Shown here: positions 5,720 through 12,169 of the stretch, in pieces
Layout of the letters: the number at the start of each line of letters is the position of its first letter
Position numbering within the stretch: the stretch's first letter is position 1
DNA from: Conexivisphaera sp046536535
GTDB lineage: Archaea > Thermoproteota > Nitrososphaeria > Conexivisphaerales > Conexivisphaeraceae
NCBI GenBank assembly: GCA_046536535.1
Contig: JAWDMO010000030.1
Coordinates: 1 to 13,487 of the forward strand
DNA: 13,487 nucleotides
Direction of reading: 5' to 3'
Translations under genes and position numbers: made by a program
Notes under the pieces: generated by a model
What the model saw: the letters and a program-made list of their open reading frames with translations, nothing else
Databases searched by the model: none
Told to the model about the DNA's origin: nothing

Positions 5720-6955
5720 GTGGCGCCGCCGATCGAGTACATGCTCGTATCTGTCGCGATCGGGGCAATAGTCGGCCTCGTGAACGAGTACAGGAAGATA
5801 GGCGGCTCCAAGGTCTTCATGGGCCTGAGGACATCGATATTCATCTCCCTCATGGGCTACGCGACGGTGCTCCTCTACCAGGTGATCCCGAACCCCGCGG
5901 TCATACCTGCGGGGATCGCCGCCATAGTCGTGGTGGCGACCGCCGTGTACGCGGGCAGGGTGGTCACCGTGAGGAGCGTGGGGGCGACCACCTACGTGGC
6001 AATGATCCTGCTCTACTTCGCAGGCGCGCTCGCCGGGCTCGGGCTCTACGAGTACGGGTTCGCGCTCGCGGTCCTCCTGGCGGCGCTCAGCCTCTACAAG
6101 ACGGAGCTCCTGGGCGCGATATCCAGGATCCGGAGGGACGAGCTGATAGCGGTCGTTAACCTGCTCGTGATCTCCGCGGTCATACTCCCCATGCTGCCGG
6201 ATGAGTACATAGGGCCGTACGGTATCTTCAACCCGTACGGGTTCTGGCTGACGGTCGTCGTCGTGGGCACGATATTCTTCGCGCAGTACATAACGCTGAG
6301 GGCCACCAGGAGGGGGCTGTTCGCGTTCACGATGATAGGCGGCATCATCTCCAGCACCACGGTGACCGTGAGCCTCATAGAGCTCGCGAACCGCAGGAGG
6401 GACGCGGGGACAGCGGCCGCGCTCAACATAGCGGCCTCGAACATCCCTATGATAATCTTCCAGGTCGCCGTTGTCCTCTACCTTGTCGGGGGGGTCCCGG
6501 CGCTGGCCGCCGCGCTTCCCCCGCTGGCGGCCGCGCTGGCGACGTCCGCCGTCATCGCGGCGGTCGGCCGGGGCAGGCTGAGCCCGGAGGGCGTGGAGCC
6601 CCCCCGGACCCCGCTGCCCGTGCTGAGGACGGTCGAGTTCGCCGCGCTGCTCTTCGTGATAACCGCGGCGGCGAGGGCGGTGGGCGCGGCCCTTCCCCAG
6701 GCCCTCCCGGCCACGATAACGGCGTCGGCCCTCGCGAACGTGCTGAGCTCCGTGTACGCGGTGGGGACCCTGTACTCCAAGGCGCAGATAACGGCGGCGG
6801 CGGCGGGCCGCCTGGCGGCCCTGGCGGCGATCGCGGGCGCCGCCGAGAAGGTCGGGCTGGCGGCGCTGATCAGGGATCGCAGGACCGCGGCGCTGACTGC
6901 GGGGCTGTCGGCCGCCGTCGCGGCCGCGATGGCCATCTTCCTCCTCTGGACCTGA
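5720..6955 (+). CDS. MgtC/SapB-type membrane protein with DUF4010 domain
   Basis: This is an integral membrane protein of about 411 residues (414 if started at ATG 5711) with roughly ten to twelve hydrophobic helices. The N-terminal part (EYMLVSVAIGAIVGLVNEYRK, then GLRTSIFISLMGY) matches the MgtC/SapB domain: helix 1, a conserved Glu/Arg loop, then GLRT. After a linker around the RIRRDELIAVVNLLVIS segment, the C-terminal half fits DUF4010 (GGIISSTTVTVSLIELANRRRDAG, and ANVLSSVYAVGTLYSKAQ near the end). The role is uncertain: MgtC-like proteins are linked to Mg2+ or phosphate homeostasis and acid stress, while the archaeal MgtC-DUF4010 fusions are uncharacterised. The TATA box at 5691-5698 would start transcripts near 5720, downstream of ATG 5711, so GTG 5720 is preferred. 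It ends 17 nt before a convergent radical SAM gene. Confidence 0.85.
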   Translation: MAPPIEYMLVSVAIGAIVGLVNEYRKIGGSKVFMGLRTSIFISLMGYATVLLYQVIPNPAVIPAGIAAIVVVATAVYAGRVVTVRSVGATTYVAMILLYFAGALAGLGLYEYGFALAVLLAALSLYKTELLGAISRIRRDELIAVVNLLVISAVILPMLPDEYIGPYGIFNPYGFWLTVVVVGTIFFAQYITLRATRRGLFAFTMIGGIISSTTVTVSLIELANRRRDAGTAAALNIAASNIPMIIFQVAVVLYLVGGVPALAAALPPLAAALATSAVIAAVGRGRLSPEGVEPPRTPLPVLRTVEFAALLFVITAAARAVGAALPQALPATITASALANVLSSVYAVGTLYSKAQITAAAAGRLAALAAIAGAAEKVGLAALIRDRRTAALTAGLSAAVAAAMAIFLLWT

Positions 6956-6957
6956 CG

Positions 6958-6970
6958 GCGCCCGGGGCGC
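6958..6970. terminator. Short GC hairpin between convergent genes
   Basis: GCGCC-CGG-GGCGC, a 5-bp stem with a 3-nt loop, occupies most of the 17-nt gap between the MgtC/DUF4010 stop (6953-6955) and the radical SAM stop (6973-6975). No T-run follows on either strand, so a role as bidirectional terminator is possible but unproven. Confidence 0.3.
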
Positions 6971-6972
6971 GA

Positions 6973-8577
6973 TCAGCCCTGGATTGCGGCCTCCAGCCTC
7001 CTCCTGATGGGGTTCAGGAGGGGCTCCTCCGGGCGCTCCGACGACATCCTCTCCTTGGCATCCTCTATGTAATCCAGGATCCTCTCCGGCGTCAGCCCCT
7101 CCGAGAACCTCGCCGCGCGGTCCAGGAAGTAGAGCACGAGCGCGCGCATGGGCGCCGCCGTGACCCCCTTCAGGTAGAACGATTTCACTATGTCCCTGGC
7201 CCAGCGCACGCTGTGGCGCATGGTCGCCAGCATCAGCTCGGCGTGCTCCCTGTTCAGGCTCACGGACCTGAACCAGTCCTCCCTCCTGAGGACCCCCATG
7301 GGGACGAAGAACATCGGCACTATCATGGACCTGTACGGCTTCAACCTGTCCATGAGCTCCAGCGTCTTCACTATGTCGTCGGGGGTCTCGCCCGGGAGGC
7401 CTATTATCAGCGTGGCCGCGGGGACCATCCTGTTCTCGTGGAGTATCGAGAACGCCTCCTCTACTATGTCGGGCCAGCTCTCCGCGGGGTACGGGGACGC
7501 CTTCGCCGGCATCACCACGTGCGCCAGCCTGGGGGACCCCGTCTCTATCCCCGTCTGGAACCCCATGTACTGCTGTCCGTTTCCGAGCATCATCTCGGAG
7601 ATCCTCCTTATCAGGCCGTTCTCCCTCTCCGCCGCGACGACCGCAGCCAGGCTCGCGTGGCTCCACGTCACCGACTTATCGTAGTACCTCATGGCCAGCT
7701 CGTGCAGCTTTATCAGCGGCTCCGGCCTCGGGTGTATTCCGTCGGCGCCGTAGAGCAGCACGTCCTCGCTGTGCAGTATCCCGGCGCGGATCCCGGCGGC
7801 CCTGTTCACCCTGAGCTCCTCCTCTATGTGATCCAGCGGTATGTTCCTCAGGGGCCTGAGGGTCACGTTGCAGAACTTGCAACCCCTCGGGCACCCCCTC
7901 ATGACCTCTATGAGCCCGTTGACGCTGGCCCCCTTTATCCTGTTTATCTCATCTAGCTTCGGCGAGTCGCGCGGGGCCACGCTCATGTACCTCGGCAGGT
8001 CCGCGCCGTCCACGATCATCCCGGCCAGCTCCACCGCCGCCTTCTCGGATTCCCCGTCCACTATCGTGTCGACCATGAACTCGTCCACGTAGTGGGGCAC
8101 GTAGAGCCACTGCCAGGCGGCCGGACCCCCCGCGATGATCTTGAGGCCGGGATTGCGGGTCCTCTTCACGCCCGCGACCGTCGACATGAACTTCAGGAGG
8201 CTCTTCCTGTTGACGGGCTCCCTCCCCGTCACGAGCCACCACTCGCTGCTCGGCGGGTTGAACGCGAAGTAATCGTGGTGGCCTATCAGGAACGCCCTGG
8301 CGCTCCCGGCGTACCTGGGGACGTCGTCGGGATCGACCACCGCGGCGCTGTACCCCGCGTCCTGCAGCGCGGCCTCTATCTTCCTGAGCCCGTAGGGCGC
8401 GAACTTCGGGAGGCCGTCGGGGCCCTTCCTGACCTTGGGGGCCGAGAGCCACATCCACAGCCGCTCGGGGAGGAGCACCGATGGGCCCGTCGTCATGAAC
8501 CCTATGAATTCCCTGTCGTGGTGGGTGGTCATCAGCGTCCTGTCCACGCTTATCACGAATTCGGGCCCGGCCGTCAT
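6973..8577 (-). CDS. B12-binding-type radical SAM protein
   Basis: The protein has 534 residues. The N-terminal region (about 25-195) has the layout of a cobalamin-binding Rossmann domain: APYGLRKIEAALQDAGYSAAVV, then a segment ending KIIAGGPAAWQ and VDTIVDGESE. It lacks the DxHxxG His, as do many class B radical SAM proteins. The radical SAM core follows with the Fe-S triad CPRGCKFC (C229, C233, C236), GFQTGIETGSPRLA (339-352) and a late-strand motif IIGLPGETPDD (391-401). The C-terminal part is helical. It should bind [4Fe-4S], SAM and possibly B12, but the reaction (methylation, methylthiolation, lipid or cofactor chemistry) cannot be read from sequence. The start at ATG 8577 is fixed by a strong SD (GGAGGTGGT, 5-nt spacing) and an ATGA overlap with the upstream 98-residue gene, suggesting coupled translation and a shared pathway. 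Confidence 0.87.
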   Translation of the reverse strand: MTAGPEFVISVDRTLMTTHHDREFIGFMTTGPSVLLPERLWMWLSAPKVRKGPDGLPKFAPYGLRKIEAALQDAGYSAAVVDPDDVPRYAGSARAFLIGHHDYFAFNPPSSEWWLVTGREPVNRKSLLKFMSTVAGVKRTRNPGLKIIAGGPAAWQWLYVPHYVDEFMVDTIVDGESEKAAVELAGMIVDGADLPRYMSVAPRDSPKLDEINRIKGASVNGLIEVMRGCPRGCKFCNVTLRPLRNIPLDHIEEELRVNRAAGIRAGILHSEDVLLYGADGIHPRPEPLIKLHELAMRYYDKSVTWSHASLAAVVAAERENGLIRRISEMMLGNGQQYMGFQTGIETGSPRLAHVVMPAKASPYPAESWPDIVEEAFSILHENRMVPAATLIIGLPGETPDDIVKTLELMDRLKPYRSMIVPMFFVPMGVLRREDWFRSVSLNREHAELMLATMRHSVRWARDIVKSFYLKGVTAAPMRALVLYFLDRAARFSEGLTPERILDYIEDAKERMSSERPEEPLLNPIRRRLEAAIQG

Positions 8578-8870
8578 TCGACCACCTCCAGCGATCCGCC
8601 GTTCCACCTGAGGACGACCCTCGCCCCGGAGCTCGCCGGCGATCCGCCCTCCCTCACGGTGAACGACGCGAACAGGAAGCTCTGCAGCGCCTCCCTGAGG
8701 AAGTCCTGGCAATCGGTGAACCTGGAGTTCCTCAGCGTGATGAGGAACCTGTAGGCGCCCCTCGCGGCCCACCTGGACACGAGCGCGGTGAAATCATGCG
8801 AGGATTCCGCGGGAGGACATCCGTCTATCACCATTTCGGCGTCATATGTGGCCCCCTGCAACGTTCCCAC
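8574..8870 (-). CDS. Small hypothetical protein translationally coupled to the radical SAM gene
   Basis: The protein has up to 98 residues and belongs to no family I recognise. It is soluble, mixed alpha/beta in appearance, with a central SRFTDCQDFLREALQSFLF helix-like stretch, two Cys (18 and 54) and a beta-like C-terminus (ARVVLRWNGGSLEVVE). Its TGA stop overlaps the ATG of the radical SAM gene (ATGA). The start is uncertain: GTG 8870 gives the full length, TTG 8861 is possible, and ATG 8834 would give MVIDGCPP. Promoter-like sequence (ATAAGG, CTAAGAT at 8887-8899) lies between it and the upstream reductase, so it may head its own transcript or belong to a three-gene operon. A role as accessory or substrate protein of the radical SAM enzyme is inference from coupling only. 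Confidence 0.7.
   Translation of the reverse strand: MGTLQGATYDAEMVIDGCPPAESSHDFTALVSRWAARGAYRFLITLRNSRFTDCQDFLREALQSFLFASFTVREGGSPASSGARVVLRWNGGSLEVVE
8581..8589 (-). promoter_or_regulatory. Strong Shine-Dalgarno site of the radical SAM gene
   Basis: Read on the minus strand it is GGAGGTGGT, near-perfect to the archaeal anti-SD complement, 5 nt before ATG 8577 and inside the last codons of the 98-residue gene. It decides the start of the radical SAM protein. Confidence 0.75.
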
Positions 8871-8907
8871 CCAACCACCCCCCGAAATCTTAGCCTTATC
8901 CCGACAA

Positions 8908-10371
8908 TCAGCCGCGCGCCCCCGATGCGCGCCTCAGCGCCTCGGCGCGGGCCCTCACGGCGTGCTCCTTCAGGTGCTCCTTCAGGTCCTCCCACTGATC
9001 AGGGGGCGCCAGGCTGAACATTGCCCTCTCGAGCACCTCGTTCACCGCGGGGTGGACGTGCATGCTCCGGTAGGCCGGGACTATCGACTGGTCCCTCGTG
9101 TTCATCAGCATTATCGCCTCGTGTATCATGGAGGACGCGTACGGCCCTATTATGTGCGCACCGAGCAGGCGGTTGGTCTTCCCGTCGACTATCACCTTGG
9201 CGAAGTGGTGCTCGTCCTTCATCGCGAGGCCCTTCGCCGTGTCCCTGTACAGGTAATACCCGACCAGGTACTCCCCTCCCTTCAGGTCCCCCTCCCTCGA
9301 CCCGACCGCGGCGACCTCCGGCTGCACGAATATCGCGTGCGGCACCGCGTGGTAGTCGACCTTCATCCTCTGCCCCCTGAATGCGTTGTAGAAGACCACC
9401 TGGCTCTCGTAGTTCGCCACGTGCTTGAACATGTGCCTCCCCAGGGCGTCGCCGCACGCCCATATGTTGGGCTTGGTGGTCTCCAGGTACTCGTTGACCT
9501 CTATCCAGCCGTTCGCGTCGGTCTTCACGCCCGTCATCTCGGGCTTCGTGATGTCTGAGTTGCTCCTCCTGCCGGCCGCCACTATTATCTCGTCCACCTC
9601 GAGCTCCACGGAACCCCGGTCCTCGACGCCCTCCGCCGTCACGGCCTTCCGGTCCCCCCTCCTCCTGACCTCGACCACCCTGTGGCCCGGGATCACGTCC
9701 ATGTGCTCCGAGAGGTCCGACTCGAGGAGATAGGAGACCTCGGGCTCCTCCTGCGGCGCTATCCTGGGCAGCATATCGAACACCGTCACGTGCGATCCCA
9801 TCATGGAGAGGAAGAAGCCGAACTCGAGCCCCACGTAGCCTCCCCCTATGACGGCCACGTCCCGGGGCAGTTTCCTGAGCGTGAAGAAGTTCTCGTTCGT
9901 CAGGTATCCGGCCTCCTCGAGGCCCGGTATGTCCGGCACGAGGGGCCTGGAGCCCGTGCAGAGCAGCACCTTCTCGCCCCTTATCAGCTCGTCGCCCACC
10001 TTCACCGTGTATTCGTCTACGAACTCGCCGGTGGTCCGGTAGATGTCGATGCGCGGATCCCCCTTTATGTTCTCCTCTATCATCCTGCTCTCCCCCATGA
10101 CCTCGTCGTACGCCCACGCCATTATCCGGGGGAAGTCGACGCCGCGCACGTCGACGTCGATCCAGAAATCGCGGGCCCTCCTTATGTTGTGCATTATCTC
10201 CGCCGGGTAAAGTATCATCTTGGACGGTATGCACCCCCTCGTCAGGCAGATGCCGCCCACGGGGCCGTTCTCCACGACCGCGGCCCTGAGCCGCGGATCG
10301 CTCGATATGAGCTCCGAAACTATGTTCATCGATGAGCCGGTCCCGAACGCTATCACGTCGTACTGCTTCAC
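8908..10371 (-). CDS. Dihydrolipoamide dehydrogenase-like FAD disulfide oxidoreductase
   Basis: The protein has 487 residues and is complete for the class I pyridine nucleotide-disulfide reductase fold. The N-terminal FAD motif is atypical, DVIAFGTGSSMN (G10, G12) instead of GxGxxG/A, resembling mycothione/mercuric-reductase-like relatives. The redox-active pair is C42 and C47 in GGICLTRGCIPSK. The NAD-binding motif is GGGYVGLEF (176-184), with an acidic D199 after the second strand that suggests NADH. The second FAD contact is ACGDA (305-309). The catalytic dyad is H440 and E445 in HVHPAVNEV at the dimer interface. No 2-oxoacid dehydrogenase or lipoyl gene is nearby, so it may act on lipoyl proteins encoded elsewhere or on a small thiol disulfide. 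Start is GTG 10371, leaderless with a TATA box 24 nt upstream. The small gene and radical SAM gene follow on the same strand. Confidence 0.85.
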   Translation of the reverse strand: MKQYDVIAFGTGSSMNIVSELISSDPRLRAAVVENGPVGGICLTRGCIPSKMILYPAEIMHNIRRARDFWIDVDVRGVDFPRIMAWAYDEVMGESRMIEENIKGDPRIDIYRTTGEFVDEYTVKVGDELIRGEKVLLCTGSRPLVPDIPGLEEAGYLTNENFFTLRKLPRDVAVIGGGYVGLEFGFFLSMMGSHVTVFDMLPRIAPQEEPEVSYLLESDLSEHMDVIPGHRVVEVRRRGDRKAVTAEGVEDRGSVELEVDEIIVAAGRRSNSDITKPEMTGVKTDANGWIEVNEYLETTKPNIWACGDALGRHMFKHVANYESQVVFYNAFRGQRMKVDYHAVPHAIFVQPEVAAVGSREGDLKGGEYLVGYYLYRDTAKGLAMKDEHHFAKVIVDGKTNRLLGAHIIGPYASSMIHEAIMLMNTRDQSIVPAYRSMHVHPAVNEVLERAMFSLAPPDQWEDLKEHLKEHAVRARAEALRRASGARG

Positions 10372-10392
10372 AGCCGGCGTTGCGGCCGATCA

Positions 10393-10400
10393 TCTATAAT
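10393..10400 (-). promoter_or_regulatory. TATA box of the disulfide reductase gene
   Basis: On the minus strand ATTATAGA; the A at 10395 is 24 nt from GTG 10371. There is no SD between them, so leaderless translation from GTG is expected. Confidence 0.65.
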
Positions 10401-10475
10401 TCCGTTTCCGTCGCCGGCGCGGCGTCGGCGCATGGGGAGGCCGCGAGGGCCATCGCCCCCGGGACGTCCCCATCT

Positions 10476-11537
10476 CTACAGGATCCTGCGCAGGGAGTTC
10501 AGCGGCCTGTTGCCGCCGGGCGTGACCAGCGCCATCTCCTCGATCCTGGCGCCGCCGATCCCCCTCACGTAAACCCCGGGCTCTATTGTGACCACCATCC
10601 CGGGCTCCAGCCGCCCCTCCTCCCCGGGCGCCAGGTAGGGGAGCTCGTGCACGTCTATCCCCACCCCATGCCCCAGGCTGTGGAGGAACTGCCCCGCGAG
10701 GCCGAGGCCCTCCAGCTCCCTCCTGGCCGCCGCGTCCACGTCCCGCGCCGGGACCCCGGGGGCGAGCGCGTCGAACCCCGCCTCGACGGCCGCCTCCACG
10801 GCCCTCAGGAGGCGATCGTCCCCGGTCGCGACGGTCCTCGTCATGTCGCTGCAGTAGCCGCGCCTGACGGCCCCCGCGTCCAGCACCACGTAGTCGCCGC
10901 GCGATATACGGGTGCCGCGGGGCAGCGCGTGCGGATTGGCGGAGTTCGGGCCGACCCCGACCAGCGTGTCGAACGCGAAGCGCTCCGCGCCCCGCCTCCT
11001 CGCCTCCGCCTCGAACTCCGCGGCCAGCTCGAGGTCAGTTACTCCCTCGGACGCCAGGGCCATCGCCCTCTCCATCGCGGACTCGGTTATCCTGAGGGCC
11101 TCGACGATCGCGTCCACCTCCTCCTGCTCCTTCACCGAGCGCATGCCCAGTATGCGCGCGGCGACGTCCGATATCCCCGGTATCCTGCGGACCAGCTCGT
11201 CCGCGAGCCCCCTGCCCAGGACGCCGAGGTCGGCCGCGACCCTCCCGGACGCGATGGACGACGCCGCCTCCGGCATCGTCGCCTGTATGAGTCCCGGGAG
11301 GTCCACCGTCTCCGTGGAGCGCCTGAGCACGGGCTTCACCTCAATCCAGCCGGGCACCTGCTCCGCGGCCCTGTAGTACTCGAGCGCGGGGACCAGCAGG
11401 GTCGCAGAGCCGGACGCGTACACGAGGGCGGAGCCCGGGCAGTGGCACCCCGTGAAGTACTCCGCGTCCGAGTCGCCCGCCACTATCAGCGAATCGAAGC
11501 CCTCCGCCGCGAGCTCCAGCTTCCCCCTACGATACAC
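10476..11537 (-). CDS. M24-family metallopeptidase (Xaa-Pro dipeptidase/aminopeptidase)
   Basis: The protein has 353 residues, typical of archaeal prolidases. The N-terminal creatinase-like domain (about 1-125) contains SLIVAGDSDAEYFTG. The C-terminal pita-bread domain carries all five expected metal ligands: D220 and D231 (VVLDAGAVRRGYCSDMTRT), H290 (LGHGVGIDVHE), E319 (VTIEPGVY) and E333 (GARIEEM). H203 (NPHALP) and H297 are the likely catalytic and substrate-binding His. It should remove or split Xaa-Pro bonds in the cytosol with two Co or Mn ions, releasing proline that could feed the P5CDH pathway nearby. Start GTG 11537 lies inside the end of the upstream SLOG gene (11-nt overlap), with GGAGGTGG about 9 nt upstream. 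The overlap implies one operon and coupled translation. Confidence 0.88.
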   Translation of the reverse strand: MYRRGKLELAAEGFDSLIVAGDSDAEYFTGCHCPGSALVYASGSATLLVPALEYYRAAEQVPGWIEVKPVLRRSTETVDLPGLIQATMPEAASSIASGRVAADLGVLGRGLADELVRRIPGISDVAARILGMRSVKEQEEVDAIVEALRITESAMERAMALASEGVTDLELAAEFEAEARRRGAERFAFDTLVGVGPNSANPHALPRGTRISRGDYVVLDAGAVRRGYCSDMTRTVATGDDRLLRAVEAAVEAGFDALAPGVPARDVDAAARRELEGLGLAGQFLHSLGHGVGIDVHELPYLAPGEEGRLEPGMVVTIEPGVYVRGIGGARIEEMALVTPGGNRPLNSLRRIL

Positions 11538-12045
11538 GTGCGATCGCCACCTCCAGCGATGCCTCCGCGAGCTCCTCGGGCGTCCCGACGAACCTCAACC
11601 CGGCCCCCGGGATCCTCCTGGAGTCCGGGTACTCCCCCAGCCCCTCGAGGCCGTCGGTCGGCATGCCGCTCCTCAGGACGACGGCCGGTATCCCCATCGA
11701 GTACGCCATCAGTATCTCCAGCATCGTGCCCGACTCCCCCCCGAGCGCCGCGAGTGCGTCGGAGCTCCTCACGAGGACGACGCTCCTCCCCTTGTAGTCC
11801 ATCCCCGTGTCTATCGGCACGAACAGGTCCTCCCTCGGGGGCCTGGCGGGCGGATCCAGCGGCAGCAGGAAGACGACCTCGATGCCCCTCCCGAGCGCCT
11901 CGTCAGCCACGAACTTCATGGCCCCCCAGTATCCGCCGAGGAGCAGCCTGACCCCGTCCCGGGGAAGCGCCGCGGCGAAGCGCGCGGCGAATTCCCGCAG
12001 GCGTGGGGTCGGCTCGCTGTGTGCGGCGACTCCCAAGTTTATCAA
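11527..12045 (-). CDS. SLOG/LOG-like nucleotide-binding protein (TIGR00725-like, putative Moco-carrier family)
   Basis: This is a 172-residue Rossmann-like protein. It has the two signatures of LOG/SLOG proteins: LLLGGYWGAMKFVADEAL (35-51) and LGGESGTMLEILMAY (101-115, the GGxxGTxxE nucleotide and phosphate loop). Relatives annotated TIGR00725 or Moco-carrier-like share this size and pattern, while cytokinin-LOG phosphoribohydrolases carry PGGxGTxxE. The function is uncertain: either a nucleotide-binding carrier or sensor, or a nucleotide N-glycosidase. The start is TTG at 12045 (INLGVAAHSE follows, a normal beta-strand start for the family). A TTTAT box at 12073-12077 predicts transcription near 12050, only a few nt upstream, and no other in-frame start codon occurs before the next upstream stop. 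The M24 peptidase gene overlaps its 3' end. Confidence 0.78.
   Translation of the reverse strand: MINLGVAAHSEPTPRLREFAARFAAALPRDGVRLLLGGYWGAMKFVADEALGRGIEVVFLLPLDPPARPPREDLFVPIDTGMDYKGRSVVLVRSSDALAALGGESGTMLEILMAYSMGIPAVVLRSGMPTDGLEGLGEYPDSRRIPGAGLRFVGTPEELAEASLEVAIARVS
11547..11554 (-). promoter_or_regulatory. Shine-Dalgarno site of the M24 peptidase gene
   Basis: On the minus strand GGAGGTGG, 9 nt before GTG 11537, lies inside the last codons of the SLOG gene. The spacing is slightly long, but no other in-frame start is nearby. Confidence 0.55.
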
Positions 12046-12072
12046 GCCGTGTACGCCGGGAGGCCGAGGCTG

Positions 12073-12078
12073 ATAAAG
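12073..12078 (-). promoter_or_regulatory. TATA-like box of the SLOG-M24 operon
   Basis: On the minus strand CTTTAT; its A at 12074 is 29 nt from TTG 12045, a little longer than the 23-25 nt seen elsewhere. The mRNA would therefore have at most a leader of a few nucleotides. Confidence 0.5.
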
Positions 12079-12090
12079 TGAACGGCAAAC

Positions 12091-12111
12091 CCCGCCCCTT
12101 CTAGGGGCGGG
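12091..12111. repeat. Perfect 8-bp GC hairpin between divergent promoters
   Basis: CCCGCCCC, a 5-nt loop TTCTA, then GGGGCGGG, with flanks AAAC and AGGAGG. It lies upstream of both divergent TATA boxes (12073-12078 and 12141-12147), so neither mRNA should contain it and a terminator role is unlikely. Its sequence style (AAACCCCGCCC-loop-GGGCGGGAGGAGG) resembles the subterminal hairpins at IS200/IS605-type element ends. No transposase is present, so at most it is a remnant. An operator role is the alternative. Confidence 0.6.
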
Positions 12112-12140
12112 AGGAGGCCGGAAGCTTTAGCCGGATCTCG

Positions 12141-12147
12141 TTTTTAT
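12141..12147 (+). promoter_or_regulatory. TATA box of the DUF72 gene
   Basis: TTTTTAT with its A (12146) 24 nt upstream of GTG 12170 and no SD between, so the transcript is predicted to be leaderless. Confidence 0.6.
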
Positions 12148-12169
12148 CGGGGAGCGCGTAATATGCCAC

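Noticed and set aside
4258..5853. Long minus-strand frame over the glycosyltransferase
   Set aside because: Pro/Arg/His-rich shadow with no promoter at its 5' end; the plus-strand GT-B signatures are clear.
5582..7666. Long minus-strand frame of nearly 700 codons across the MgtC gene
   Set aside because: Low-complexity Arg/Gly/Asp-rich translation with no domain, antisense to a clear membrane protein and out of frame with the radical SAM gene.
10332..11951. 539-codon plus-strand frame opposite the M24 and SLOG genes
   Set aside because: No recognisable motifs and a Pro/Arg/Ser-rich translation; the minus-strand peptidase has all five metal ligands intact.
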